A stretch of 64,000 nt of DNA from assembly GCF_000711885.1 (NCBI RefSeq), contig NZ_JONK01000004.1, positions 62,001-126,000 on the forward strand, in the 5' to 3' direction. Below are positions 18,133 to 27,795 of the stretch, piece by piece. This DNA is from Chromobacterium haemolyticum DSM 19808 (lineage in GTDB: Bacteria; Pseudomonadota; Gammaproteobacteria; Burkholderiales; Chromobacteriaceae). Within the stretch, counting starts at the first letter, position 1. Every line of letters starts with the position of its first letter. The translations under genes were made by a program, and so were the position numbers. The notes beneath the pieces were generated by a model, which was not told where the DNA came from, did no database searches, and saw nothing but the letters and a program-made list of their open reading frames with translations.

Positions 18133-19092
18133 TCAGCCGTCGGACAGCACCCGCAGGTGGGCGGCCACGCTGCGGCCCAGCGCCGACAGGTCGTAGCCGC
18201 CTTCCAGCACCGACACCACGCGGCCGTCGGCGTAGAGATCGGCAATCTGCATCAGGTGGCGGGTCACCCACTCGTAATCGGCCTCCACCAGCCCCAGAGA
18301 GCCCATATCATCTTCGCGGTGGGCGTCGAAGCCGGCGGAGATGAACAGGATCTGCGGCCGGAAGTCGTGCAAGATCGGCAGCCACACCGTCTCCACCGCT
18401 TCGCGGAATTCGCGTCCGCCGCTCCCGGCCTTGAGCGGCACGTTGTGCATGTTCGGGCCCAGCGGCGCATCGCCGCAATAGGGGTAGAACGGATGCTGGA
18501 AGATGGACACCATCAGCACTCTGGGGTCATCGCGCAGGATTTCCTCGGTGCCGTTGCCGTGATGGACGTCGAAGTCTATCACCGCCACTCGTTCGAATTG
18601 ATAGTGAGCCAGCGCGTGGGTGACGCCGATCGCGAGATTGTTGAAGAAGCAGAAACCCATCGCCTTGCCGCTTTCGGCGTGATGGCCGGGCGGGCGCACC
18701 GCGCAGAAGGCGTTGGGCGCTTTGTCCTCGGCCACTAGTTCCACCGCTTTGACCACGGCGCCGGCGGCGCGCCGGGCGGCTTGCAGCGTGCCGGCGGACA
18801 TCGCGGTGTCCGGATCCACGCGAAAAGTGCCTATGCTGGGAGAGCAGGACTCCAGATATTCGAGATAGTGCGGAGGATGCACGCGCGCCAGTTGTTGTTC
18901 GGTGACCTCCGGCGCTTCGATTTCCTGCAGCCCGTCCAGTATCTGCGAGGCCATGAGCTGGTCGCGGATGGCGATCAGGCGCTCCGGGCATTCCGGGTGG
19001 CCCACGCCCATATTGTGCTGCAGACAGTCCGGGTGGGTGATGTAGGCGGTGAGCCCAGAGCGTTGCAAGCGATTTTTCAGCCAGGTCAACAC
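18133..19092 (-). CDS. Histone deacetylase / acetoin utilisation-type amidohydrolase
   Basis: The 319-residue protein belongs to the arginase/deacetylase superfamily of zinc deacetylases. It has the catalytic His pair in RPPGHHAESGKAMGFCFFNN, the zinc ligands in VIDFDVHHGNGTEEI, SAGFDAHRED and the tyrosine region LEGGYDLSALG. Bacterial members act on acetylpolyamines, acetylated lysine or unknown amides. A GTG at 19092 preceded by AAGGA is chosen as start; an in-frame ATG at 19182 would overlap the divergent moxR gene. Confidence 0.9.
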   Translation of the reverse strand: MLTWLKNRLQRSGLTAYITHPDCLQHNMGVGHPECPERLIAIRDQLMASQILDGLQEIEAPEVTEQQLARVHPPHYLEYLESCSPSIGTFRVDPDTAMSAGTLQAARRAAGAVVKAVELVAEDKAPNAFCAVRPPGHHAESGKAMGFCFFNNLAIGVTHALAHYQFERVAVIDFDVHHGNGTEEILRDDPRVLMVSIFQHPFYPYCGDAPLGPNMHNVPLKAGSGGREFREAVETVWLPILHDFRPQILFISAGFDAHREDDMGSLGLVEADYEWVTRHLMQIADLYADGRVVSVLEGGYDLSALGRSVAAHLRVLSDG

Positions 19093-19165
19093 GTGCGATT
19101 CCTTGTTGCGTACAATGGGCGCGGGATATGTGATATCGATAAATAGTGCGCGTAAGCGGGTGCAA

Positions 19166-20062
19166 ATGCAATCTCTCTCCATTGCGTATCGTCAACTGAA
19201 TCAGCTGATCCTGGGTAAGCCACAGGCAATCCGCCTGGCCTTGACCTGCTTGATCGCTCGCGGCCATTTGCTGATCGAGGACGTTCCCGGCGTGGGCAAG
19301 ACCACGCTGGCGCACGGCCTGGCCGGGGTGCTGGGCCTGGAGTACCGTCGGGTACAGTTCACCAGCGATCTGCTGCCCTCGGACATTCTGGGCGTCAATA
19401 TCTACCAGCGAGATTCCGCCTCCTTCCACTTCCATCAGGGGCCGGTGTTTTCCCAGGTGCTGCTGGCCGACGAGATCAATCGCGCGTCGCCCAAGTTGCA
19501 ATCCGCCTTGCTGGAGGCGATGGAAGAGCGCCAGGTTTCGGTCGACGGCGCCACCTATCCCTTGCCCGAACCCTTCTTCGTCATTGCCACTCAGAACCCG
19601 GCGGAGCAAGCCGGCACCTTCCCTTTGCCGGAGTCGCAGCAGGACCGCTTCCTGATGCGCATTTCGCTGGGCTATCCGCCGCGCGAGGCCGAACTGGCCT
19701 TGCTGCAAGGCGAAGACCGCCGTCAACTGCTGGCTCAACTGGTGCCGGCCTTGCGTCCCGGCGACTTGGTCGCGCTGCAGCGTCAGGCCGCGCAGTTGAC
19801 CGTGAGCCCGGCCTTGGCCGGCTATGTGCTGGCTTTGGTGGAGGCCACGCGCCGGGACAGCCGCTTCGCCTCGGGACTGAGCCCGCGCGCGGGTTTGGCG
19901 CTGGCGGCCGCGGCGCGCGCCTGGGCTTTGCTGGAAGGGCGCGATCACGTGTTGCCGGAGGACGTAAAAGCGGTTTTTCCCAGCGTAGCCGGCCATCGCC
20001 TGTTAGGCGGCAATGGCGGCGACGCCGCCAGCGGCCTGCTCGCCCATGTTCCCATCCCTTGA
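19166..20062 (+). CDS. MoxR-family AAA+ ATPase
   Basis: MoxR ATPases act as chaperones that assemble or activate partner complexes. The 298-residue product has Walker A DVPGVGKTTLAHG, Walker B VLLADEINRASPK, sensor 1 ATQNPAEQAGTFPLPESQQDRF and the arginine-rich lid domain. It starts a three-gene operon with a DUF58 protein (17-bp overlap) and a transglutaminase-like membrane protein (14-bp overlap), the usual MoxR neighbourhood. Start ATG 19166 is chosen; GTG 19160 is possible. Confidence 0.93.
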   Translation: MQSLSIAYRQLNQLILGKPQAIRLALTCLIARGHLLIEDVPGVGKTTLAHGLAGVLGLEYRRVQFTSDLLPSDILGVNIYQRDSASFHFHQGPVFSQVLLADEINRASPKLQSALLEAMEERQVSVDGATYPLPEPFFVIATQNPAEQAGTFPLPESQQDRFLMRISLGYPPREAELALLQGEDRRQLLAQLVPALRPGDLVALQRQAAQLTVSPALAGYVLALVEATRRDSRFASGLSPRAGLALAAAARAWALLEGRDHVLPEDVKAVFPSVAGHRLLGGNGGDAASGLLAHVPIP

Positions 20063-21014
20063 TCCGCGCCGCCGTCTGCGGCAATGGATGCTGCGCCGCG
20101 CGCAGCCGCAGCCGCAGTGCCGGCTGGAACAAAACCGGATCTATCTGTTGCCCACCCGTTTTGGCCTGACGCTTGGCCTGGTGGCGCTGGCGGTGTGGAT
20201 AGGCGCATTGAACTACGACGTCAGCCTGGCCTACGCCTTATCGTTCTGGGTGGCCGGCTTGCTGCTGGTGGCGGTGCTGCTGGCTTACCGGCAATTGGCC
20301 GGTCTGCAGCTGCGCGCGCTGGACGCGGAGCCCGTCTTCGCTGGCGATGCCGCGCGTTTCCGCGTGTTGCTGCGGCATGAGGACGACGGCGAGCGTCAAC
20401 TGAGCTTGGCGCTTGAGGATGGCGTGGAGACCCGGATTGAACGGCTGCCCGGCGGCGCGGAGTTCGAGGTGGAACTGAGCGTCTGCGGCAGCCGGCGCGG
20501 TTATATGGCTTTGCCGGCCTGTCAGATCTGGAGCGAGGCGCCGTTTGGCCTGGTGCGCGCCAGCGCTTGGGTCAGGCTGAGGGCTCAGGCGCTGTTGTTT
20601 CCCGCCCCTCTGCAGGACGGCCAGCGCGGCCGCAGCCTGGGCGGCGGCGATCAGCCCAGCGATCAGCCGGGCGAGGAAGAGGACTTCTCTCATCTGGACG
20701 CGTATCGAGTCGGGGATTCGCCGCGCCGCATTGCCTGGAAAGTGCTGGCGCGCAGAGGCGCGTTGGTCAGCAAGCAATTTGCCGGGGAAGGGCGCGCCGG
20801 CTTGCTGGCCTTGGATTGGCAGGATTACGGCCGTGGCGGCGACGTGGAGCTCAAGCTGTCGCGCTTGGCTTGGCGCGTCGAGCAATGCGAGCGCCTGCGC
20901 CAACCTTATGTGCTGAAGCTGCCGACACGCAGCGTGGGCCCGCAACCGCAACAGCGTTTATTGGCGCTGACGGCCCTGGCTTTGTATCTGGAGCGCGGCG
21001 ATGAGCGTCCCTGA
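20046..21014 (+). CDS. DUF58 domain protein
   Basis: The 322-residue protein has two adjacent membrane helices near the N-terminus (FGLTLGLVALAVWIGALNY and a following Leu/Val-rich segment) and the DUF58 signature DFSHLDAYRVGDSPRRIAWKVLARRGALVSKQFAGEG. DUF58 proteins resemble von Willebrand factor A-like domains and co-occur with MoxR ATPases. The biochemical role is not established. ATG 20046 overlaps the end of moxR by 17 bp. Confidence 0.9.
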   Translation: MFPSLDPRRRLRQWMLRRAQPQPQCRLEQNRIYLLPTRFGLTLGLVALAVWIGALNYDVSLAYALSFWVAGLLLVAVLLAYRQLAGLQLRALDAEPVFAGDAARFRVLLRHEDDGERQLSLALEDGVETRIERLPGGAEFEVELSVCGSRRGYMALPACQIWSEAPFGLVRASAWVRLRAQALLFPAPLQDGQRGRSLGGGDQPSDQPGEEEDFSHLDAYRVGDSPRRIAWKVLARRGALVSKQFAGEGRAGLLALDWQDYGRGGDVELKLSRLAWRVEQCERLRQPYVLKLPTRSVGPQPQQRLLALTALALYLERGDERP

Positions 21015-22938
21015 TCGCGGCAGGGTGTGGCCGACGCTGGCGGCGGTGGCCCTGAGCGCCGCGCCGCTATGGTTGCATCTGCCGTTGTGGCTGGTCGCCT
21101 TGGCCTTTGCCTTATTGCTGGGCAAGGCGGTCTTGGTCTGGCGGCGCAGAGCGCCTCCTGCGTTCTGGTGGCTGTTGCCGCCGCTGCTTTTGGCCGCCTG
21201 GCTGTCCTGGCGCACGCTCGGCACCCTGGTGGGGCGGGAGGGCGGCGTTGGTATTTTGCTGCTGCTGCTGGGCTTCAAGGCGCAGGAGTGCGCTCAACTG
21301 CGGGATTGGCGGGTGTTGATCGCCCTGGGGGTGTTTCTGGCCGCCATGCCCTTGCTGTTTGATCAGTCGCCGGTGGCTGCGGTCTGGCTGGCTCTGAGCC
21401 TGTTGGCGCTGACCGGCGCGATGGCGGCGCTGGAGGGCGCGCCGTGGCGAGGCAGCCTGCGTTCGGCCGCGTCGGCCCTAGGCCTGGCGCTGCCCTTGAT
21501 GCTGGTCTTGTTCGTAGTCATGCCGCGGCTATCCGGGCCGCTGTGGAGCATGCCCAGCGAACCGGGCAGGCAGGCGGTCAGCGGCCTGGGCGACAGTTTG
21601 GCGCCGGGCAGCGTCAGTCAGCTGATTCTGAGCCGGGAGCCGGCGTTTTCCGTTGTGTTCCCGCAGCGGCCGCCGCAGCGGGCGCAGATGTACTGGCGGG
21701 TCTTGTTGCTGGATCGTTTCGACGGCAGCCGCTGGAGCGGCGGCGAGGCGCGCGGCGAGGCGGAGGAGAGCGTCAGCGGCGGCGAGGCGGTGGAGTACGC
21801 GATCACGCTGGAGCCGGACAAGGGACGCTTGCCGGCGCTGGATGTGCCGCAGCCGGGCGAAGGCGCGTCGAGCTTGCGATACGGCATGGTGTTGCGCGGA
21901 GACGGCAAGGACAGCAGGACGCAGCGGTTTCACGCCGTCAGTCGGCTGGGCGCGCGCTACCAGGCGGTTTTGTCCGACTCCGAGCGCGCGTTTTACCTGC
22001 GCTTGCCGCCCGGCAATTCCCGAGCTCGCGCTTGGGCGCGAGAGTTGGCGGCGCGCGGAGAGGGCGCTTTCGTGCCAGCCGCCTTGCAGGCGTTTCGCAG
22101 CCAGGGCTTTCGCTATACGCTGAATCCGCCGTTGTTGGACCAGCAAGACGAGATCGATCAATTCCTGTTTTCCAGCCGGCAAGGTTTTTGCGAGCATTAC
22201 GCGTCGGCATTGGCGTTTCTGGCGCGCGCCGCCGGCATGCCGGCGCGGATTGTCGTCGGTTATCAGGGCGGCGAATACAATCCGGTAGGGCGTTTCTGGC
22301 AAGTGAAGTCGTCCGACGCTCACGCTTGGGTGGAGATTTGGCAGGCGGGAAGCCAACAATGGCTGCGCGTCGATCCCACTGGCGCGGTGGCGCCGCTGCG
22401 TCTGGCGGACGGCGCGGAACAAGCTGTGCCGGCGCTGAAGGAAGGCGGGGTGACGGGTTTGCCGCCGGCCTGGTTGCGTAATTTACGTCAAAACTGGCAA
22501 GCGGCGGGCTTTGCCTGGCAGCAATGGGTGGTGGGTTATGACGCCGCTCGGCAGCGTAACGTGTTTCAACGCTTGGGGCTGGGGGAAAGCGTGAGCGCGA
22601 CCAGCGTGTTGCAGGCTTTGTTTGTCGGTGTCTTGCTGGCGGGCCTGCCCTTGGCCTGGTGGTGGCGGCGGGGCCGCGGGCGGGAGGAGCCGATGGCGCG
22701 GGGATGGCGGCTGCTGTTGGAGCAACTGCGCCGGCGCCGGATTGAGGCCAGCTCTTGCGATGGTCCTTTGGAGCTGCTGCGCCGCGCCAAGCCCGGTTTG
22801 GCGGATGCGGAATACCGACAGCTGAAGGCGCTGGTGCATGATTACGTGGCCTTGCGCTATCGCTCGCGCGCCGTAGACGCCGCTCGGCATATGGACTGGC
22901 TGCGCCGCTGCCGCCGTTTTCGTCTGGCGCGCAAATAA
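21001..22938 (+). CDS. TgpA-like transglutaminase-domain membrane protein
   Basis: The 645-residue product has several N-terminal membrane helices (about residues 10-185, DUF3488 region), then a periplasmic transglutaminase-like domain with a complete Cys-His-Asp triad: Cys397 in GFCEHYASALAFLARAAGMPAR, His441 in DAHAWVEIW and Asp458 in RVDPTG. A last membrane helix (near 545-560) and a C-terminal DUF4129-like cytoplasmic tail follow. Pseudomonas TgpA is an essential periplasmic protein of this architecture. It is the third gene of the moxR operon. Confidence 0.92.
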   Translation: MSVPDRGRVWPTLAAVALSAAPLWLHLPLWLVALAFALLLGKAVLVWRRRAPPAFWWLLPPLLLAAWLSWRTLGTLVGREGGVGILLLLLGFKAQECAQLRDWRVLIALGVFLAAMPLLFDQSPVAAVWLALSLLALTGAMAALEGAPWRGSLRSAASALGLALPLMLVLFVVMPRLSGPLWSMPSEPGRQAVSGLGDSLAPGSVSQLILSREPAFSVVFPQRPPQRAQMYWRVLLLDRFDGSRWSGGEARGEAEESVSGGEAVEYAITLEPDKGRLPALDVPQPGEGASSLRYGMVLRGDGKDSRTQRFHAVSRLGARYQAVLSDSERAFYLRLPPGNSRARAWARELAARGEGAFVPAALQAFRSQGFRYTLNPPLLDQQDEIDQFLFSSRQGFCEHYASALAFLARAAGMPARIVVGYQGGEYNPVGRFWQVKSSDAHAWVEIWQAGSQQWLRVDPTGAVAPLRLADGAEQAVPALKEGGVTGLPPAWLRNLRQNWQAAGFAWQQWVVGYDAARQRNVFQRLGLGESVSATSVLQALFVGVLLAGLPLAWWWRRGRGREEPMARGWRLLLEQLRRRRIEASSCDGPLELLRRAKPGLADAEYRQLKALVHDYVALRYRSRAVDAARHMDWLRRCRRFRLARK

Positions 22939-22941
22939 CGA

Positions 22942-22963
22942 AGCCCCCGGGAAACCGGGGGCT
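22942..22963. terminator. Hairpin between convergent tgpA-like gene and rpoS
   Basis: AGCCCCCGG, a GAAA loop and CCGGGGGCT form a perfect 9-bp stem 3 bp after one stop and 27 bp from the other. No clear T-run follows on either strand, so termination strength is uncertain. Confidence 0.6.
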
Positions 22964-22990
22964 GCTGGCGGCGACTGACGCTGTCGCGAG

Positions 22991-23938
22991 CTACAACAGA
23001 AAGTCCTTGGAGATGCCCTTGCGGCGCAGGATGCGGCGTAGTTGTTCCAGGCCTTCAATCTGGATCTGGCGCACGCGTTCGCGGGTCAGGCTCAGTGCGG
23101 CGGCCAACTCTTCCAGCGTGCAGATTTCGTAGCCGTTGAGGCCGTAGCGGCGCTCGATCACCAGTTTTTGCTTCTCGTTCAGTTGGCCCAGCCATTCATG
23201 GACGAAGTGTTCCAACTGGCTGTTGTGCAACTGGATTTCCGGCTCGTCATGCTGTTCGTCCGGAATGGACTCGCCGATCGACAGCATCGGGTCGATATCC
23301 AGCGGCGCGTCCAGCGAGGCCATGCGCTCGTTGAGGTTCATCACCTTGCGCACATCGTCCACCGGCTTGCCCACCAGATGGGCGATTTCATCCAGCGTCG
23401 GCTCGCGGCCGATCTGGCTTTCCAGATGGCGCGAGGCGCGTAGATAAACGTTGAGCTCCTTGATCACATGCACCGGCAGGCGGATGGTGCGAGATTGATT
23501 CATGATGGCGCGTTCTATGCTCTGGCGAATCCACCAGGTGGCATAGGTGGAGAAGCGGAAGCCGCGCTCCGGGTCGAACTTCTCCAGCGCGTGCATCAGA
23601 CCGATATTGCCTTCCTCGATCAGATCCAGCAGCGCCAGGCCGCGGTTGATGTAATGCTTGGCGATGTTCACCACCAGCCGCAGATTGTGTTCGATCATCT
23701 TTTGCCGCGCTTCGAACTCGCCGGCCACCACGCGGCGGGCCAGAGCCAGTTCTTCCTGCGGCGTCAACAGAGCGTTGTTGCCGATATCGTTGAGGTAGAT
23801 TTGGGTGACGTCGGCAACTTCTTCGTATACCGGCTGCGCTTCGCCGACTTCCTCTGCCTCCACTTCAGCAACGGCTTCCTCATTGCTTTCCTCGTCGAGA
23901 ATTTCTTGCTCTTCGAGAATGTCGAGTTCGCTACTCAT
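22991..23938 (-). CDS. rpoS: RNA polymerase sigma factor RpoS
   Basis: RpoS directs transcription in stationary phase and general stress. The 315-residue protein has an acidic N-terminal extension, region 1.2 ([19 protein letters not shown]), region 2 ([43 protein letters not shown]), region 3, and region 4 with [22 protein letters not shown]. The surE-pcm-nlpD-rpoS order separates it from RpoD and RpoH. In relatives the main rpoS promoter lies inside nlpD. Confidence 0.96.
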   Translation of the reverse strand: MSSELDILEEQEILDEESNEEAVAEVEAEEVGEAQPVYEEVADVTQIYLNDIGNNALLTPQEELALARRVVAGEFEARQKMIEHNLRLVVNIAKHYINRGLALLDLIEEGNIGLMHALEKFDPERGFRFSTYATWWIRQSIERAIMNQSRTIRLPVHVIKELNVYLRASRHLESQIGREPTLDEIAHLVGKPVDDVRKVMNLNERMASLDAPLDIDPMLSIGESIPDEQHDEPEIQLHNSQLEHFVHEWLGQLNEKQKLVIERRYGLNGYEICTLEELAAALSLTRERVRQIQIEGLEQLRRILRRKGISKDFLL

Positions 23939-23987
23939 GTTCTACCCCCGTCTCTTTCTGATCCTGGACGGGGGCCCCGGCCGCCCG

Positions 23988-25085
23988 TCAGGACTTATGG
24001 TCAAGGTACTGCATCGGATCCACCGGTTTACCGAGGCGGCGGATTTCAAAGTGCAGTTTCACTTGGTCGGCGTCGGAATTGCCCATTTCGGCAATCTTCT
24101 GCCCTCGCTTGACAGACTGGCCCTCCTTTACGAGCAACTGGCTATTGTGGGCGTAGGCCGACAGGAAGGATTTATTGTGCTTGATGATGATCAGCTTGCC
24201 GTAGCCGCGCAGGCCCGTGCCGCTGTACACCACTTTGCCGTCTCCCGCCGCCAACACCGGCTGGCCGCTACGGCCGCTGATGTCTATGCCCTTGCTGCTA
24301 TCGGAATACCCCCGGATCATCTTGCCTTCGGTAGGCCATAGCCACGGCACCGCGTCTTCGTCCGCTTTCGCCGCGGGCTTGCTGGCCTCGGGCTTGCTGG
24401 ACGGCGTCGCCGCCGGGGCTTCGGCCTTGGCCGGAGCGCTTGCCGCCGCCGGCGAGCCGGCGGAGCTGATCGGGGCTTGAGCGTTCTTGTTGTTGCCCGG
24501 TCCACCCTCGCTCTGGGCGGACAAGGTTTTTGCTGCTTCTGCGCTATAAGGCAGTTTCAGGGCTTTGGGGTAGGCCTTGACACCGCCAGCTTGGACAGTT
24601 GCGCTTTCCACCGGAGCGCTTGACTGGGCCGGCGCGGCCGCCGCCGTCGGCTGGCCGGCGCTGGCCGCCGGGGAGGCGTCTCCGCCGGGCGGGGTCAAGC
24701 GCAGCACTTGTCCTACTTTGATATTGTTGTCCGGCAGGTTGTTCCAGGCCGCGACATCCTTGTATTTCAGGCCGTTGTTCAGAGAGATGCGGAACAGATT
24801 CTCCCCCGGCTGAACCACATGGGTCTTTTCTCTTGTTGTCGCGCCCGCCGCTGAGACGGAGCCTATCGGCGCGGCGGACACTCCTCCGTTATCCTGATAC
24901 GGCGTTGTTACCGCCGCATTGCTGCCGGTTGTTGCGGCGGGCGCCGGAGGCGGCGCGTTGCGAGCGGCTGCCGGCGTTGCGCTTTCCACGGGGGCCGGCT
25001 GCTGGGCGATGCTACTGCATCCGCTCAGGGCGATGCCGATCGAGGCCGTGAATATATATGCATAGCTGCAATGCATTTTTAGCAT
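23988..25085 (-). CDS. nlpD: NlpD-like lipoprotein, LysM plus LytM/M23 domains
   Basis: NlpD activates the amidase AmiC during cell separation. From ATG 25085 the 365-residue product has a signal peptide with lipobox LSGC, a Pro/Ala-rich linker, a LysM peptidoglycan-binding domain (HVVQPGENLFRISLNNGLKYKDVAAWNN), an Ala/Pro-rich low-complexity stretch, and a C-terminal M23-type domain. The peptidase metal ligands are degenerate (KGIDISG where active enzymes have HxxxD), as expected of NlpD. The start lacks a clear Shine-Dalgarno; a second ATG lies at 25076. Confidence 0.93.
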   Translation of the reverse strand: MLKMHCSYAYIFTASIGIALSGCSSIAQQPAPVESATPAAARNAPPPAPAATTGSNAAVTTPYQDNGGVSAAPIGSVSAAGATTREKTHVVQPGENLFRISLNNGLKYKDVAAWNNLPDNNIKVGQVLRLTPPGGDASPAASAGQPTAAAAPAQSSAPVESATVQAGGVKAYPKALKLPYSAEAAKTLSAQSEGGPGNNKNAQAPISSAGSPAAASAPAKAEAPAATPSSKPEASKPAAKADEDAVPWLWPTEGKMIRGYSDSSKGIDISGRSGQPVLAAGDGKVVYSGTGLRGYGKLIIIKHNKSFLSAYAHNSQLLVKEGQSVKRGQKIAEMGNSDADQVKLHFEIRRLGKPVDPMQYLDHKS

Positions 25086-25159
25086 ACTTTTGTTTTTTAT
25101 AGTCTGTTTAAGTGATTTGATAAATTGTCGGACAAAGAAACTGTTGTGTTTTTGCAGTT

Positions 25160-25831
25160 CTAACTGCGTCCGGCAAGCAAGGGTACGAATTTCACCGGGT
25201 CCAGCCGGCTTTTCTGCAGGCCTTGCGCGGTTTTCTCTATCAGCCACAAGTACTGTTCCTCTTCGCCTATCGGCATGATCATGCGGCCGCCGTCGTTGAG
25301 CTGTTCAACCAGGGCCTGGGGGATATTGCGCGCGGCGGCGGTCATGATGATGCCGTCGAAGGGCGCGGCCTCGGCCAGGCCGAAGTGGCCGTCGCCGTGA
25401 ACCAGGCGGGCATGCACTAGCTTGGCGGCGCGCAAATTGCGTCTGGCTTTGTCAAGAATGGCGCCCAAGCGTTCAATGGAGTAGACCTCGGCGCCGGTCT
25501 TCAGCAGCACGGCGGTCTGGTATCCGCAGCCGGTGCCGATCTCCAGAACCTTGCCCGGCTTCTTGCCATTCAACAGGATTTCCGTCATCCGCGCCACGGT
25601 GAAGGGCTGGGATATCGTCTGGCCGTGGCCTATGGGCAGCGACACGTCGTCATAGGCGCGGGTGGCCAGCGCCTGGTCTACAAACAGGTGACGCGGCACG
25701 TCCGACATCGCGGTCAGCACGCGTTCGTCGGCCACGCCGTTTTGGCGCAATCGCTCGACCATGCGGCGTCGGGTGCGGTCGGAAAGCATGCCGTAGGCCG
25801 GCTGGCCCGGCGTCAGCTGTGGTGTAGCCAT
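25160..25831 (-). CDS. pcm: Protein-L-isoaspartate O-methyltransferase Pcm
   Basis: Pcm methylates isoaspartyl residues to start repair of damaged proteins. The 223-residue product has [37 protein letters not shown] and the SAM motif [15 protein letters not shown]. Its start overlaps the surE stop by 19 bp. It sits in the stationary-phase operon surE-pcm-nlpD-rpoS. Confidence 0.96.
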   Translation of the reverse strand: MATPQLTPGQPAYGMLSDRTRRRMVERLRQNGVADERVLTAMSDVPRHLFVDQALATRAYDDVSLPIGHGQTISQPFTVARMTEILLNGKKPGKVLEIGTGCGYQTAVLLKTGAEVYSIERLGAILDKARRNLRAAKLVHARLVHGDGHFGLAEAAPFDGIIMTAAARNIPQALVEQLNDGGRMIMPIGEEEQYLWLIEKTAQGLQKSRLDPVKFVPLLAGRS

Positions 25832-26559
25832 GTTTTGATTCCGTCTAGTTGGCCATAGGCGGTTAAATCCAGCATGAGCGGCGTCACTGAAATATCGTTG
25901 TTGGCCAGCGCGCCGAAATCCGTCCCCGCGCCGGCGTCTTGCACATTGCCGACCGGTCCTACCCAGTATATCGTCTCGCCGCGCGGATTCTGAGACTTGA
26001 TCACCGGCTGCGCGCAGTGGCGGCGGCCCAGGCGGGTGACGGTCAATTGACCCAGTGCTTCCGGGGCGATGTCGGGCACGTTGACGTTGAGCAGCACGGG
26101 CTCGCGGAACGGGGTCCGTTTGCAGCGTTCCACCAGTTGATCGACGACCAGCCCGGCGCTGGCGAAGTGCTGGCCGCTATAGCCCGCCAGCGACACCGCG
26201 ATGGAGGGGATGCCCAGCATGAAGCCTTCGGTGGCGGCGGCCACGGTGCCGGAGTACAAGGTATCGTCGCCCATATTGGGGCCGTGGTTGATGCCGCTGA
26301 ACACCATGTCCGGTTTGAAGTCCAGCATGCCGGTCACGGCGAGGTGCACGCAGTCGGTGGGGGTGCCGTTGACGTAGTGAAAGCCGTTGGCGGCCTTGCG
26401 CACGGTCAAGGGGCGATCCAGGGTCAGGGAGTTGCTGGCGCCGCTGCGGTCCCGCTCCGGCGCGACAATGACGACTTCGCCGTGGCGGGACAGGGTTTGC
26501 GCCAGCATGGCCAGTCCCGGAGCGAAATAACCGTCGTCGTTGCTGATGAGAAACTTCAT
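25813..26559 (-). CDS. surE: 5'/3'-nucleotidase SurE
   Basis: SurE hydrolyses nucleoside monophosphates and exopolyphosphate in stationary phase. The 248-residue product starts [19 protein letters not shown], containing the metal-binding DD, and has [15 protein letters not shown] and [27 protein letters not shown]. It is the first gene of the surE-pcm-nlpD-rpoS cluster. Confidence 0.97.
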   Translation of the reverse strand: MKFLISNDDGYFAPGLAMLAQTLSRHGEVVIVAPERDRSGASNSLTLDRPLTVRKAANGFHYVNGTPTDCVHLAVTGMLDFKPDMVFSGINHGPNMGDDTLYSGTVAAATEGFMLGIPSIAVSLAGYSGQHFASAGLVVDQLVERCKRTPFREPVLLNVNVPDIAPEALGQLTVTRLGRRHCAQPVIKSQNPRGETIYWVGPVGNVQDAGAGTDFGALANNDISVTPLMLDLTAYGQLDGIKTWLHHS

Positions 26560-26654
26560 GTTGTCTTTCTATTGTTTTGGCCGGCAAAGGTGGCCCGGCT
26601 GATTGTATCGCTCCAACGATGACGCGGAAAAGTCCGGCGTGGAAGACCGATAAA

Positions 26655-26680
26655 CAAAACCCGCCGGTGGGCGGGTTGGG
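26655..26680 (-). terminator. Terminator of nadA
   Basis: On the minus strand AACCCGCC, a CACC loop and GGCGGGTT are followed by TTGTTT, 10 bp after the nadA stop. Confidence 0.8.
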
Positions 26681-26689
26681 GAAGGCGGC

Positions 26690-27607
26690 TCAGGCGTAAT
26701 AACGCTGGCTGAATTCCAACATGCGCTCGATCGGCAGCCGCGCCGCGTCCATTTGCTCCCGGTTGAGGTAGTCGATGCGCAAGCCCACGCCCTGTTGCGC
26801 GCGCTTCACCGCTTCTATGGTGTTCATCTTCATGTACGGACAGGAGTTGCATTGGCAGCCGGCGTAGATCGGCGCCTGGCGCAGGTCCAGATCTGGGCGG
26901 GCCAGACCCATGTTGTAGAGGATGCCGTCTTCGGTAGCGACAAAGATCACCGCGTCGGAGCTGCCGGAGAATTGCTTGACCCAGTTGAGCATGCCGGAGG
27001 TGGAGCCTACGTAGTCGGCCTTCTTCAGCACCGGCAGCGGGCTTTCCGGGTGGGCGATCAGATATTTTTCCGAGCCGGCAACCGCGAAGGCCTCGTCCAG
27101 CGCCGCTTCGTTGAATTTGTCGTGCACTTCGCACACGGCCGACCACAGCGGCATGTTGTAGCCGTACTGGTAGTTGAGGTAGCCGCCCATATTGCGGTCC
27201 GGCGAGAAGATTACTTTTTTGCCTTCGGCGTACAGGTGGGCAATGATGTCGTCGACATTGCGGCTGGTGACGATCCAGTCGGACAGCGCTTTATGCTCGG
27301 CGCTGGAGTTGATGTAGGACACGTGCACGTGATCCGGGTGCTGCTTGCGCCATTTGGCCAAGGCGGCCACGTCGGTCTGGGTCACCAACGAGCAGGTGGA
27401 GCCCGCGTCGGGCAGAATCACTTCCGCCTGGGGATTGAGAATTTTCGCGGTTTCCGCCATGAAGCGCACGCCGGCAAAAACGATGATGTCGGCATTGGCT
27501 TCCTTGGCGTACAAAGAAAGCTCCAGGCTGTCGCCAACCTTGTCGGCCATTTGCTGGATTTCAGGCTGGGTATAGTAATGAGCAAGCGTGACGACGCGTT
27601 TCGTCAT
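26690..27607 (-). CDS. nadA: Quinolinate synthase NadA
   Basis: NadA condenses iminoaspartate with dihydroxyacetone phosphate to quinolinate in NAD synthesis, using a [4Fe-4S] cluster. The 305-residue product has the substrate histidine in LAHYYTQPEIQ and candidate cluster cysteines in GSTCSLVT, SAVCEVHDKF and GCQCNSCPYMKMN, with PDRNMGGY and ESPLPVLKKADYVGSTSGM between. No nadB or nadC is adjacent. It is divergent from the CDF exporter gene. Confidence 0.95.
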   Translation of the reverse strand: MTKRVVTLAHYYTQPEIQQMADKVGDSLELSLYAKEANADIIVFAGVRFMAETAKILNPQAEVILPDAGSTCSLVTQTDVAALAKWRKQHPDHVHVSYINSSAEHKALSDWIVTSRNVDDIIAHLYAEGKKVIFSPDRNMGGYLNYQYGYNMPLWSAVCEVHDKFNEAALDEAFAVAGSEKYLIAHPESPLPVLKKADYVGSTSGMLNWVKQFSGSSDAVIFVATEDGILYNMGLARPDLDLRQAPIYAGCQCNSCPYMKMNTIEAVKRAQQGVGLRIDYLNREQMDAARLPIERMLEFSQRYYA

Positions 27608-27673
27608 GATGGGTCGACTCCCGCCGCCATTCGGCCTCTGATGTAACCAGAGCGTGGGCGACTTTGTGCGGTG

Positions 27674-27703
27674 CAGTAAAGAGCTATTGCTAAACAGTAA
27701 AGA
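27674..27703. promoter_or_regulatory. Two direct repeats in the nadA/CDF intergenic region
   Basis: CAGTAAAGA occurs at 27674-27682 and 27695-27703, 21 bp apart (two helical turns), in the 188-bp AT-rich gap between divergent genes. The spacing suits a dimeric regulator bound on one DNA face. No known consensus is recognised. Confidence 0.35.
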
Positions 27704-27795
27704 TTAACAATATTGTAGTGTCCGCGCCAGTCCATTCTTGTTAGGCCGCTTGCGGCGGAGCGGAGCCAGATGGATTCGGCTTGCCGGAGGTCAAT